From: Methanococcoides vulcani | Lineage (GTDB): Archaea > Halobacteriota > Methanosarcinia > Methanosarcinales > Methanosarcinaceae | DNA: 64,000 bases | Direction: 5' to 3' | Assembly: GCF_900111645.1 (NCBI RefSeq) | Contig: NZ_FOHQ01000007.1 | Location: 1 to 64,000 of the forward strand | Shown: in pieces, positions 16,810 through 26,869 of the stretch | Layout: each line of letters starts with the position of its first letter | How positions within the stretch are numbered: the first letter of the stretch is position 1 | Program-made: the position numbers and the translations under genes | The notes under the pieces: generated by a model | What the model was told of the DNA's origin: nothing | The model's database searches: none | What the model saw: the letters and a program-made list of their open reading frames with translations, nothing else

Positions 16810-17346
<537 letters not shown>

Positions 17347-18374
17347 TCAGCGGAATCCGCCATCCTCAAAGGAGAATTTCTCACAGACCTCGAGATAGTG
17401 AGCAGAGTTGTTGTCATGTTTCATCTTTGCAAGTTTCTCGATAAGTCCCATTCCTGGCTTTGGATCTTCCATGAACTCAAGTTCACTTTCGACCATCTTG
17501 AAGTACTTCTCACCGGCATCGGTGCGTATCAATACACAGTTCCAGCCATCGGGGGTACCTACTGAACCTACTGAGATGTCAGCAAAGACTGATGTGTAGT
17601 CATTGCAGTGGTGGCATGGGTTCCTTGCGTGTGGAGCGATCTTTGAGATCGGTACGTTGTGTTCCTCACCGTCTTTGGTGTATGCCCAGAACTTACCCTT
17701 TCCGAAGTCCATCTTTTTGACATCTTCGATGTTGACTCCCATAATCTCCGGGATGATCTTCTCGGTCATGACATCGTGGTGGAAGCTCTCCATACAGAGC
17801 AGACCTACGATAAGGACGATCTTGTCGTTGACATTCTCAGAGATGAGCCTTGCAGCGTGTGCCTGGCATGGTACGCCGATCACAGCGATCTTTTCGTACT
17901 GGTTGAATGGATCTCTCAGTATGGAAAGAACGGAATCGTATGTGTATTTTGTACCTTTTGCCTTCTCTACATCTTCGGGGTCAGTAAAGACTACAAGCTC
18001 TGTTTCCCATTTTTCGTTCATAGTGATACCGACAACACAGTCGATCTCACCCTGTCTAAGGAGTGACCGTGCAATAGCTGAGGTAACACCGCCGTCCTGA
18101 CCGGCAATGTTGCTCTTTGCAGCAAGGAAGCTTCTGACATTTGCGAACTCATCCTCAAGGTAACCATCCACTACAGGACAGATCCTGCTGCATGTAAGAC
18201 ATCCCTCACATACATTAGGGGCAGCACCGTGTGAGTAAAGTTCAAGGTTGTCAGGGTCGCGGATCTCCGCAGCCTTGCCCATTGTTATTGCACCGGCAGG
18301 ACATGCTGATACGCATGCCCCACAAGCAGTACAGACGTCAAACTCGATGACGTCCATAATTTTTGGATGAACCA

Positions 18375-18375
<1 letters not shown>
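17347..18375 (-). CDS. fpoF: F420H2 dehydrogenase subunit FpoF (FrhB-type)
   Basis: The 342-residue protein has two 4Fe-4S ferredoxin motifs near the N-terminus, CTACGACVSACPAG and CEGCLTCSRICPV, followed by the F420-hydrogenase beta-subunit domain (QDGGVTSAIARSLL, GVPCQAHAARL, HARNPCHHCNDYTSVFADISVG) which binds FAD and F420H2. In Methanosarcina the F420H2-oxidising subunit of the Fpo complex is encoded away from the other fpo genes and directly beside mer, and the same arrangement is seen here, so FpoF rather than hydrogenase is the better call. It overlaps the mer stop as TGATG. Confidence 0.88.
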
Positions 18376-19361
<986 letters not shown>

Positions 19362-19402
19362 TTAAATCCTCCAATTTAATAATGCTATTCAGGATTACAT
19401 GC

Positions 19403-19415
19403 ATATATTAAAACC
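19403..19415 (-). promoter_or_regulatory. mer promoter TATA box
   Basis: On the minus strand an AAGG BRE-like sequence precedes TTTTAATATATG. Transcription would begin near 19382, giving a leader of about 20 bases that contains GGAGG before the mer start codon. Confidence 0.6.
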
Positions 19416-19419
19416 TTAT

Positions 19420-19869
19420 TGGTTTATCTCGGACGTCTGGTTATTATTATGCTATGCTTATATCTGTTTGTACGATCTTATCTCAAAATTGTAGGAAAAT
19501 TATAGAAATAGTTTTATATTTTTGCGAAAGATTATCTTTACATGGCCTTTTCTTTTGCCTGTAGCTTTCTGGCAGTCCTTTGTGCAAATACCGATATGCA
19601 TAAATATTGATCTAACCTATTTTTAAGAGTAAGGACGAATCCATAATATATGTGATTCCAGGGACTTTCCGGGGTTATCTTTCAATACATTTGGGAATTG
19701 TGTTGATGGGATGTATTTTCAGGCAACTGTCAAAATATTTCCTTTTATTGTGCTCATAAATCATTATCAGGGCATGTATTGCTGATGCCTTTCGGGAAAA
19801 TATCCTGTGCAGTATAGATGTTGAGTAATATTGGAAAAGCACTTTTTCGAAAAAGAATCAGGTGATCGA
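19420..19869. other. Intergenic stretch without a recognised gene
   Basis: About 450 bases separate the divergent mer and DUF2180 genes. The sequence is AT rich, has several TATA-like words (for example GTTTTATATTT near 19510 and GCATAAATATT near 19600) that could serve the plus-strand genes, and contains no reading frame with coding character or clear strong hairpin. Confidence 0.6.
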
Positions 19870-20124
19870 ATGAAATGCTATGAATGTGCAAAGAACGGAA
19901 AAGACTCAGATGCCGTAGGTATCTGCATCGTATGTGGCAGAGGGGTTTGTAAAGACCATCTTGTGCGTGAGAAGATTCCTGAATGGGATGGTGAATTTGA
20001 CATCAGGCTCAGGTGCATGGGTGATTCCTGTAAACTAAAGGACATGCAGCCACTGCTTAAGATATTGTGCACTCCATGCCACGATGCCTTAGTGGAAAAC
20101 CCTAGTGGAAAACAAGTGAGGTGA
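19870..20124 (+). CDS. DUF2180 zinc-finger-like protein, copy 1
   Basis: An 84-residue cysteine-rich protein: MKCYECAKNG at the start, then ICIVCGRGVCKDHL, two more cysteines around LRCMGDSC and a final LCTPCH pair. The CxxC spacing suggests two treble-clef or B-box-like zinc sites. This matches the archaeal DUF2180 family, whose function is unknown. ATG 19870 is preceded by CAGGTGA; an ATG at 19831 in frame is rejected because the family begins MKCY. It is followed by a second copy starting five bases after its stop codon. Confidence 0.85.
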   Translation: MKCYECAKNGKDSDAVGICIVCGRGVCKDHLVREKIPEWDGEFDIRLRCMGDSCKLKDMQPLLKILCTPCHDALVENPSGKQVR

Positions 20125-20129
20125 GTATC

Positions 20130-20348
20130 ATGATGAAATGTTATGACTGTATGGAAGAGGGCAAAGACACTGAAGCTGTAGCTGTTTGTATCGTATGTGG
20201 AAAAGGTCTTTGCATGGATCATTCGAAAGAACTTATACTTCCTGTTTCTGTTGGAAAACCACCTGAGGTCACACGCTTGCACAATGCTCTTCCGAGGATC
20301 ATGTGCAACTACTGTCTGAGCAATACAATAGTTGATGCATTCGATTGA
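20130..20348 (+). CDS. DUF2180 zinc-finger-like protein, copy 2
   Basis: A 72-residue paralogue of the preceding gene with MKCYDCMEEGKDTEAVAVC, IVCGKGLCMDH and a C-terminal CNYC pair. It lacks the extra cysteines of copy 1 around LRCMGDSC. GAGGTG overlaps the stop of copy 1 and points to ATG 20130 or the adjacent ATG 20133. The tandem pair suggests recent duplication or a heterodimer. It lies just before the AhpD-like gene. Confidence 0.83.
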   Translation: MMKCYDCMEEGKDTEAVAVCIVCGKGLCMDHSKELILPVSVGKPPEVTRLHNALPRIMCNYCLSNTIVDAFD

Positions 20349-20392
20349 TATTCATTATGGGGTACTTATCATTTTAAAGGGAGTGATCAGAC

Positions 20393-20740
20393 ATGAGTGA
20401 AAGCAGGGAAGTAATAGAAAGTATCGGGGAAAAGATGGGCTTTACGCCACAAATCCTTGAAACACTGGAGGCCATAGATCCTCATTTTGTCAGGAAATAT
20501 AGCAGATGTGACCACAATATACTATCCGACGGTGCCCTTCCGGCAAAAGTAAAGATCTTGATGGCTCTTGCTGTTGTGGCATCCAAGCAATGTGAATCAT
20601 GTACTGTGGCACAGATGAAGAGCGCATTAAAGCACGGTGCAACAAAAGAAGAGATAATGGAAACAATGGAAGTGATCTCCATCACATCAGGGGCACCTGC
20701 TATTGCAGCATGCCGCGATGCACTGAAGTTGTTAAAATAA
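20393..20740 (+). CDS. AhpD/carboxymuconolactone decarboxylase-like protein
   Basis: A 115-residue all-helical protein with the redox pair and histidine-like active-site region of the AhpD family: [35 protein letters not shown]. The CxxC (CESC) followed by a helix is the peroxidase/disulfide site; the histidine of the classical CxxCxxxH motif is replaced by a glutamine/methionine segment, and a histidine lies nine residues further on. A role in peroxide or disulfide metabolism is inferred from family and from its neighbours. A hairpin follows it. Confidence 0.8.
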   Translation: MSESREVIESIGEKMGFTPQILETLEAIDPHFVRKYSRCDHNILSDGALPAKVKILMALAVVASKQCESCTVAQMKSALKHGATKEEIMETMEVISITSGAPAIAACRDALKLLK

Positions 20741-20747
20741 CCTATCC

Positions 20748-20766
20748 TTCCACTTTTCTAGTGGAA
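20748..20766 (+). terminator. Hairpin after AhpD-like gene
   Basis: TTCCAC (20748-20753) pairs with GTGGAA (20761-20766) seven bases apart, eight bases after the AhpD-like stop. There is no strong T tract directly behind it, so it may be a processing site rather than a terminator. Confidence 0.4.
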
Positions 20767-20888
20767 CAAAAGGTACAATCCATAAAGGATCGCATTTTTT
20801 CCTGCGTTCCTCTTTTTTTAAGGATTGTCCCTCTTTCAATTATTTCTTTCAATTATATATCGCTACAATCTATCGAGGGGGATTTCGC

Positions 20889-22283
20889 ATAAGGTCTATT
20901 CACTATTGTTTTATCCTGTTACTTTTCGCATCGTTCGTCCTGCTGGTCACAGGTACTGCTACTGCAGCAGAACCTACCTCTGTTGGTGAACTTGATTCGG
21001 ATGACTTCGTAAGCCAGTCAAAGTGTGCCAACTGTCATGCTATAATACGTAGTCAATGGCAGGGGAGTATGCATGCTTACGCCTACACTGATCCACTTTA
21101 TCAGGCAGAATTGCTAATGGCAAGTGAAGAGACCGGTGGCCAGACGGATGAATTCTGTTCACGCTGCCACACACCTATAGGTGTATTGGCTGGTGAAGTT
21201 CCTCCAATCGATGGTTCTATGGCAAGTGATGTGGCGTTAGAAGGTGTTCAATGTGATCTCTGTCATACTGTCCCTGAAGGTGCAGGTATCGGTGACGGTG
21301 CATTTGTTTCAAGTCCCGGTGATGTAAAGTGGGGACCACTTGATGATGCACCTTCGGCCTTCCACGAGTCGGAGTTCAATGAGTTCTACACAGAAGCTGA
21401 ATATTGTGGAATGTGTCACAATGTGAACAGTCCTTTCAATGGTCTGCCTCTTGATGACACCTACACATCCTGGGCAGACAGCCAGTATGCTGAGGAGGAA
21501 GTTACCTGTCAGGATTGCCACATGACTCCTGGAATAACACAATTTGAGGCAAACCCCGGAAGATCTGCATCCAGTGCTCCGAAGAGGGAGCATATCTCCA
21601 TACATGAAATAGTTGGGGGAAATGTCTTCATGCTGGAGGTCCTTAGCGATGGTCTATATGGTGAAAAGGCCGAGGAGAGGCTCCAGAAGGCTGCAATAAT
21701 TGAAGTATCTGTGCCGGAAGATGCAAGTTCGGGTGAAGATATCACCATTGATGTCTCAATAACCAATTCCGGAGCCGGACATAAGCTTCCAACAGGTATT
21801 GCTGAGGTTAGGCAGATGTGGCTGGAGGTTTCTGTTACCGATGCTGAAGGAAAACAGTTGTATGGTTCAGGACGGCTCGATGCGGAAGGCAACATCGAAG
21901 ATGCGGTCATATATCATACTGTCCTTGCTGATCCTGACGGGCAGATTACTACAAAATTGTGGGAAGCTGAATCCATTGTTTCTGATAACAGGATCCTTCC
22001 GAAAGAAACTGAAGTTGAATCCCATTCTTTCGTCATGCCCGAAGATGCGGTGGATCCGATACTTGTTGAAGCAAAGTTATTATATCGTTCTGCACCGCAG
22101 GATATGGTAGACGAACTATTTGGTGAAGGTACTTACGATGTTCCTGTGATCGATATGGCTAATGCCTATGGCTCTATCAATGGTGAGGCTGATATTCCAT
22201 CTGAACCGACGCCTGGTTTTGGTGCACTCTTGCTTGTAATGTCCCTGATCGCAGTGGTTTGTATCTGCAGGACCAAAAAATAA
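20889..22283 (+). CDS. Pentaheme c-type cytochrome with PGF-CTERM anchor
   Basis: Read from the proposed ATA at 20889 (ribosome-binding site GAGGGGG at 20875-20881), the 464-residue protein has a signal peptide (residues 1-27), five CxxCH heme sites (CANCH 46-50, CSRCH 90-94, CDLCH 122-126, CGMCH 173-177, CQDCH 207-211), a beta-rich domain from about 235 (GHKLPTGIAEVRQMWLEV) and a C-terminal PGF followed by a membrane helix and RTKK, the PGF-CTERM signal for archaeosortase processing and lipid attachment. The first ordinary start, ATG 21069, would delete the signal peptide and first heme. It is thus a cell-surface electron carrier of the cytochrome c554-like type. Partners may be the flavoproteins encoded next. 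The heme-attachment system is not in the window apart from CcdA. Confidence 0.88.
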   Translation: MRSIHYCFILLLFASFVLLVTGTATAAEPTSVGELDSDDFVSQSKCANCHAIIRSQWQGSMHAYAYTDPLYQAELLMASEETGGQTDEFCSRCHTPIGVLAGEVPPIDGSMASDVALEGVQCDLCHTVPEGAGIGDGAFVSSPGDVKWGPLDDAPSAFHESEFNEFYTEAEYCGMCHNVNSPFNGLPLDDTYTSWADSQYAEEEVTCQDCHMTPGITQFEANPGRSASSAPKREHISIHEIVGGNVFMLEVLSDGLYGEKAEERLQKAAIIEVSVPEDASSGEDITIDVSITNSGAGHKLPTGIAEVRQMWLEVSVTDAEGKQLYGSGRLDAEGNIEDAVIYHTVLADPDGQITTKLWEAESIVSDNRILPKETEVESHSFVMPEDAVDPILVEAKLLYRSAPQDMVDELFGEGTYDVPVIDMANAYGSINGEADIPSEPTPGFGALLLVMSLIAVVCICRTKK

Positions 22284-22299
22284 CGTTGGAGGAATTAAC

Positions 22300-22929
22300 A
22301 TACCTGGTAATGTAATAAAACTGCTTGGAATATCCGGGAGCCCTCGAAAGAAGGCAACAGATCACATGGTCAGGGCGGCTTTGGAATTTGCTGAGGAGAA
22401 ATATGATGTGGAAACTGAATATTTCTCTGCAAAAGGAAAGGACCTGAAGTTCTGTATCCATTGTGATCATTGCATCCGGACCAAACAGGGTTGCATACAT
22501 AAGGATGACATGCTGGAACTCTATGATAAGATGCAATGGGCAGATGCCTGGATAATCGGCACTCCCGTCTACCAGGGAACGCTTAGCGGGCAGACGAAAG
22601 TTATGATGGACAGGTGCCGCGCTGTGGTTGCCCGTGATCCGAAAGTTTTTATGAACAAAGTTGGAGCAGGTATGGCTGATGGTGGTGATCGCATAGGTGG
22701 GCAGGAGCCGGCTTTGCAGACCATTCACAATTTTTATATCATAAATGAGATGCTCCCCGTGTCCGGCGGTTCCTTTGGTTCAAATCTTGGAGGTACTTTC
22801 TGGTCACAGGACAAAGGTGCTGAGGGTGTGGATGCAGATGAGGAAGGTTTGAGGAGTATGCGAAAGACCGTCCGCAAGCTGATTCAGACTGCTCAGATGG
22901 TAAAAAACGCATCTATGGGGGGCAAGTAA
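22300..22929 (+). CDS. Flavodoxin-like NADPH-dependent FMN reductase family protein
   Basis: The protein has the FMN-phosphate loop ISGSPRKKATDHM at its N-terminus, then a cysteine pair region (CIHCDHCIRTKQGC) typical of iron-sulfur flavoprotein relatives, and ADAWIIGTPVYQGTLSGQ, which holds the flavin ring. The FMN loop lies upstream of the first ATG (22366), so the start must be earlier. GGAGGA (22288-22293) precedes ATA (22300) by six bases, in frame, giving 209 residues starting PGNVIKLLG. The short cysteine cluster could bind a 4Fe-4S centre as in Isf, although spacing is not identical. It abuts the next gene with no gap, so the two are one operon with the cytochrome. Confidence 0.86.
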   Translation: MPGNVIKLLGISGSPRKKATDHMVRAALEFAEEKYDVETEYFSAKGKDLKFCIHCDHCIRTKQGCIHKDDMLELYDKMQWADAWIIGTPVYQGTLSGQTKVMMDRCRAVVARDPKVFMNKVGAGMADGGDRIGGQEPALQTIHNFYIINEMLPVSGGSFGSNLGGTFWSQDKGAEGVDADEEGLRSMRKTVRKLIQTAQMVKNASMGGK

Positions 22930-23628
22930 ATGGAATTTAAAGCACCTCTGTCTGAGATAATACGACAAACTCACGATGTTAAAAGCTTCAGGTTCGAAAG
23001 GCCTGAAGACTTCGGGTATAAAGCGGGACAGTATTTCTTTGTCAGTATTCCTGTAAACGGAGAGGTCCAGCGCAAGCCTTTCACAATATCGAGCAGTCCG
23101 ACTGAAAAGGGCTTTCTGGAATTTACCAAGAAGCTCACAGGGCATGAGTTCTCTAATGAGTTTGATGCTATGGATGTAGGTGATGTTGTAGTCATAAACG
23201 GTCCATATGGAAGGTTCACGTTCGAAGGTGAGTTCGATAAGATCGCTCTTATCAGTGGTGGTATCGGTATCACTCCTATGGTCAGCATCTGCAGGTATTG
23301 CAGTGACACAAGGTCAGGCACGAATATCATTATTCTGAGCAGTAATAAAACAGCTGAAGATATTGCATTCAGGGATGAACTGGGGGAAATGGAAAATAAA
23401 AATGCCAACCTCAAGATTGTGCATACCCTGACGCGGGCGGGAGACGACTGGTTGGGTTGTACGGGACGTATATGTGATACTATTATTATGGATTATATCC
23501 CTGATCTCATGGAACGTGTTATCTACGTATGTGGTCCTTCGGCGATGATGAAAGCAACGGAAGAATTGCTACTTAACATGGGTGTGCCTAAAAAACAGAT
23601 CAAGAAGGAAGCATTTGTGGGATTCTGA
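22930..23628 (+). CDS. Ferredoxin-NADP reductase-like FAD/NAD(P) oxidoreductase
   Basis: A 232-residue member of the FNR family without a 2Fe-2S domain. The FAD domain (residues 1-100) has the flavin motif RKPFTISSSP and GPYGRFTF; the nucleotide domain has GGIGITPMVSICRYC and the C-terminal VYVCGPSAMMKATEELL (read as IYVCGPSAMM). It would pass electrons between a reduced pyridine nucleotide or F420-type donor and a flavodoxin or iron-sulfur partner; the adjacent flavodoxin-like protein is the obvious candidate. The start follows the previous stop codon directly. Confidence 0.88.
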   Translation: MEFKAPLSEIIRQTHDVKSFRFERPEDFGYKAGQYFFVSIPVNGEVQRKPFTISSSPTEKGFLEFTKKLTGHEFSNEFDAMDVGDVVVINGPYGRFTFEGEFDKIALISGGIGITPMVSICRYCSDTRSGTNIIILSSNKTAEDIAFRDELGEMENKNANLKIVHTLTRAGDDWLGCTGRICDTIIMDYIPDLMERVIYVCGPSAMMKATEELLLNMGVPKKQIKKEAFVGF

Positions 23629-23678
23629 GAAGTATTTATTAACAATTGTTCGATTTATAATAAAATGAGGTGGATTAT

Positions 23679-24251
23679 ATGGAACTAAAAGGAACTGAAA
23701 CCGAAAAGAACCTGTTGAAGGCCTTTGCAGGTGAATCACAGGCAAGGAACCGGTATACCTACTTTGCATCAGTTGCAAGAAAGGCAGGATACCAGCAGAT
23801 ATCTGCCATCTTTGCTGAAACTGCTGACAATGAGAAAGAGCATGCAAAAAGACTCTTCAAGTTCCTCGAAGGCGGTATGGTGGAAATAACAGCTTCCTAT
23901 CCAGCAGGCATCATCTCCGATACAAGAACCAACCTTGAATCTGCTGCTGAAGGCGAGAACTACGAACACACAACAATGTATCCGGAGTTTGCAGAAGTGG
24001 CTGAAAAGGAAGGCTTCCTCGAGATCGCAGATGTGTTCCGTCACATAGCTATCGCAGAGAAAGGCCATGAAGAGCGCTACCGCAAACTTGCTGCTAACAT
24101 AGACCATGAAATGGTCTTCAGGAAAGATGGTACTGTTGCATGGAGATGCCGCAATTGCGGATACATTCATGAAGGTCCGCAACCTCCTGAAGAATGTCCT
24201 GCATGTGCACATCCACAGGGCTATTTCGAGGTAATGGCTGAGAACTATTGA
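23679..24251 (+). CDS. rbr: Rubrerythrin
   Basis: A diiron peroxidase of anaerobes. The 190-residue protein has a ferritin-like four-helix domain with the two iron-binding EX2H-type motifs ([27 protein letters not shown] and [15 protein letters not shown]) and a C-terminal rubredoxin domain with [10 protein letters not shown] and [15 protein letters not shown] 23679 has GAGGTGG five bases upstream; a GTG at 23670 is inside that site. It lies 50 bases after the FNR-like gene and 15 before afpA, in an oxidative-stress group. Confidence 0.96.
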   Translation: MELKGTETEKNLLKAFAGESQARNRYTYFASVARKAGYQQISAIFAETADNEKEHAKRLFKFLEGGMVEITASYPAGIISDTRTNLESAAEGENYEHTTMYPEFAEVAEKEGFLEIADVFRHIAIAEKGHEERYRKLAANIDHEMVFRKDGTVAWRCRNCGYIHEGPQPPEECPACAHPQGYFEVMAENY

Positions 24252-24266
24252 TCGTGAGGTTGTAAC

Positions 24267-24812
24267 ATGAAACGTATAGCATGGGGTATTACAGGTTCAG
24301 GCGACCAGATCGCTGAAACTTATGAAGTAATGCGTGATATTAAAGAACGCACCGATGTCGAGTTCATGGTTTTCCTTTCAAAGGAAGGGGAGACCATAAT
24401 GAAATGGTATCGGATGTGGGATGCCATTCAAAGGGATTTCCCTAACTTTAAGACTGATGCCGGTCCGAACTCCCCGTTTATTGCCGGTCCTCTTCAGGTA
24501 GGTCATTATGATGCTCTTATCATTGCACCGGCTACAGCGAACAGTGTTGCCAAGATCGTCTATGGTATTGCCGACTCGCTGGTAACAAATGTAGTTGCCC
24601 AGACTGCCAAGGGCGATACTCCAATTTATATTCTGGCAGTTGACCAGAAAAGAGGAACTGTGGATACGTCTGCACCAAACGGCAGGAAGATGACACTTAA
24701 GATGCGTGAGGTGGATGTGTCCAATTCGGAAAAACTTGCACAGATGGAGAATATCACATTGCTTGAGAAACCCGAAGACCTCTATGCTCTTGTGGGTCTG
24801 GATCAAGAATAA
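24267..24812 (+). CDS. Archaeoflavoprotein AfpA / dihydromethanopterin reductase-like (DmrX)
   Basis: A 181-residue flavoprotein of the Dfp/phosphopantothenoylcysteine decarboxylase fold with RIAWGITGSGDQIAETYEV at the N-terminus, the FMN region GPLQVGHYDALIIAPATANSVAKIVYGIADSL, and the C-terminal DTSAPNGRKMTLKMREVD. AfpA proteins accept electrons from ferredoxin-type donors, and the Methanosarcina homologue DmrX reduces dihydromethanopterin to the tetrahydro form. Placement after rubrerythrin suggests either repair of oxidised pterin after oxygen exposure or electron supply to rubrerythrin. Which applies cannot be told from sequence. Confidence 0.85.
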   Translation: MKRIAWGITGSGDQIAETYEVMRDIKERTDVEFMVFLSKEGETIMKWYRMWDAIQRDFPNFKTDAGPNSPFIAGPLQVGHYDALIIAPATANSVAKIVYGIADSLVTNVVAQTAKGDTPIYILAVDQKRGTVDTSAPNGRKMTLKMREVDVSNSEKLAQMENITLLEKPEDLYALVGLDQE

Positions 24813-24833
24813 GTTATCTGTCGGGTTCATGTC

Positions 24834-24863
24834 GGAGGATCTAGTCCTCCTCTTGTTCTTTTT
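24834..24863 (+). terminator. Terminator after afpA
   Basis: GGAGGA (24834-24839) pairs with TCCTCC (24845-24850) around a five-base loop and is followed by TCTTGTTCTTTTTG. It ends the redox transcript. Confidence 0.65.
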
Positions 24864-24929
24864 GCTAATTATTTTGTTAATCGGATTTGATATTGTCTTT
24901 CTTTAATCAGATATTTCTTTAGCTTATCC

Positions 24930-25757
24930 TTAGTCGCAGATCATTCCTTCTGAAATGTATTCTTCTGCTAAGTGTATATCAGTTGCCATCTCCTGCAATG
25001 CACGATAGGATGCATATGCTGCAATTATGCTATCAAGGGCATCACCTTCTGTATCCTCAAGAGCCGCTTTCATGACTTCCTCTTCAAGTTCTATTTTCCA
25101 TTTCTTTATAGCGGATAGTATCATGCGGCGGTTTTCCAGTTCCCTGTTGTTCTTTCCTTTGTAGGGTACATAAATACCATTTCTCTTGAGTGTACAGGCA
25201 GGGCAGATCTCTGCTACGGAAGCCTTATGCTGCAGTGGTGTCTGCATTGGTATTATACGGGCACCTTTTTTCTTTAGCAATGGTTCCAGTATGTATCTGA
25301 TGCCATAGTATGTCTGTCTGTAAAGCCTCAGGTTGTAAACACAAAAAGGAGCTTTTTTCTGACGGTCAGTTGTACGCTTTATCTCCTTGTTGCCCGTTCT
25401 ATTACGGCATTTGGCACGAAAGTCATCAGGAGATTCATATTTGGTCGAAAAATTCAGTATTGAACTTTCCCAATCCTGGCCGTTGAGTATTGCTTCAGGC
25501 AGTCCGAATGGGAAATCAAGGCCGAAGATAGCCTCTGTTTCAGTTGAAATAAGGTCCTGGAGAAAAGCAAGGCAGTTATCCCTGTCCTTCCTGATGCTTT
25601 CGGGCATCAGGTCGGATATTGGGCAACAACTGCTGATATGAAGTGTTCTTTTATGTATCGTGCCCCTGCTGACCCATATTTTCTTACATGCAGTCTTTGA
25701 ACCGCTGAAGTCTACCCCATAAACAAGGGTTTTCGGGTTGGCAGGGGATGAGAGCAT
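24930..25757 (-). CDS. DUF429 family protein (RNase H-like predicted nuclease)
   Basis: The 275-residue protein has the DUF429 signatures: GVDFSGSKTACKK near the N-terminus (first acidic strand), IFGLDFPFGLPEAIL in the middle, RTTDRQKKAPFCVYNLRLYRQT, and near the end EGDALDSIIAAYASYRAL. The acidic residues at these positions correspond to an RNase H-like fold. Biochemical function is unknown. It starts eight bases after the inositol-phosphate synthase gene on the same strand, probably in one operon. Confidence 0.82.
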   Translation of the reverse strand: MLSSPANPKTLVYGVDFSGSKTACKKIWVSRGTIHKRTLHISSCCPISDLMPESIRKDRDNCLAFLQDLISTETEAIFGLDFPFGLPEAILNGQDWESSILNFSTKYESPDDFRAKCRNRTGNKEIKRTTDRQKKAPFCVYNLRLYRQTYYGIRYILEPLLKKKGARIIPMQTPLQHKASVAEICPACTLKRNGIYVPYKGKNNRELENRRMILSAIKKWKIELEEEVMKAALEDTEGDALDSIIAAYASYRALQEMATDIHLAEEYISEGMICD

Positions 25758-25765
25758 CGGGAGCT

Positions 25766-26869
25766 TTAATTTTCTCTTTTACCTTCGATAAATTCGTTTG
25801 TCATGCGATATGCATCATCGTCAGGGAACTGTTTTGGTGGGTGCTTCATGAAATATGATGCTGGGGAGTAAAGTATTCCACCTGTTCCTCTGTCCAATGC
25901 TATCTTGCAGCAGCGGATTGCATCGATGACCACGCCTGCGGAATTTGGTGAATCTTCCACTGAAAGGCGGAGTTCGAGGTTCATTGGCACATCGCCGAAA
26001 AGCTTACCTTCCATCCTCAGGAAGCATAGCTTGTTGTCCTGCTGCCATGGGACGTAATCACTTGGTCCGACGTGGATGTTGTGGTCATCAAGTCTTTCGG
26101 CAAGTACTGACTGCACCGCTTCTGTCTTTGATGTCTTCTTGGAAGAAAGCCTGCTTCTGTTGAGCATGTTGAGGAAGTCTGTGTTACCGCCTGTGTTAAG
26201 CTGGTATGTCCTTTCAACTTTAACTCCTCTCTTCCTGAAAAGATCTGCAAGGGTGCGGTGTGTGATGGTAGCTCCAAGTTGTGCTTTAATATCATCCCCT
26301 ATGATCGGGATTCCTTTTTCTTCGAACTTTTGTGCCCATTCAGGATTACTGGCAATGAATATTGGCATGTTATTGATAAAAGCAACACCTGCATCCAGTG
26401 AACACTGTGCATAGAAACGTGTTGCAATTTCAGAACCCACCGGAAGGAAGTTCAAAAGGATCTCTGCGCCGGAATCCTTTAATACGGATACGATCTCCTC
26501 ATCTGTGGCTTCCTTCTCGGTGGAAGGGACGAACCTGTATTCATCTTCATAGTCCGCCATATGTTCGGAGACGCCGTCCTTGATGTTTCCCATCGTGACC
26601 TTTACGCCGGTCTTTGGTACGTCGGGACAAAAGACTGTTGTGCAGTTAGGGGGTGCGAAAATAGCATCTGCAACATCTTTTCCGACCTTTCTCTCATCGA
26701 TGTCGAATGCTGCTACTACTTCAATATCAAAAGGTCTGTACCCGCCGACATCCCAATGCATCAGTCCTATCGCATCTTTTTCCGCTTTGTCTTTGTAGTA
26801 CTCAAGGCCCTGGATCAGTGAACTGGCGCAGTTACCGAGTCCTGCGATTGCGATTTTTATTTTGTCCAT
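25766..26869 (-). CDS. myo-Inositol-1-phosphate synthase
   Basis: Converts glucose 6-phosphate to inositol 1-phosphate with NAD, the first step to archaetidylinositol and related polar lipids. The 367-residue protein shows the NAD-binding IAIAGLGNCASSLIQGLEYY, FLPVGSEIATRFYAQ, PIIGDDIKAQLGATITHRTL, TYQLNTGGNTDFLNM and the C-terminal VSDSPNSAGVVIDAIRCCK-type segment (VEDSPNSAGVVIDAIR). Length matches the short prokaryotic family. A TATA element, TTATATATTTTATAT, lies upstream on the minus strand near 26905-26925. Confidence 0.95.
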   Translation of the reverse strand: MDKIKIAIAGLGNCASSLIQGLEYYKDKAEKDAIGLMHWDVGGYRPFDIEVVAAFDIDERKVGKDVADAIFAPPNCTTVFCPDVPKTGVKVTMGNIKDGVSEHMADYEDEYRFVPSTEKEATDEEIVSVLKDSGAEILLNFLPVGSEIATRFYAQCSLDAGVAFINNMPIFIASNPEWAQKFEEKGIPIIGDDIKAQLGATITHRTLADLFRKRGVKVERTYQLNTGGNTDFLNMLNRSRLSSKKTSKTEAVQSVLAERLDDHNIHVGPSDYVPWQQDNKLCFLRMEGKLFGDVPMNLELRLSVEDSPNSAGVVIDAIRCCKIALDRGTGGILYSPASYFMKHPPKQFPDDDAYRMTNEFIEGKREN

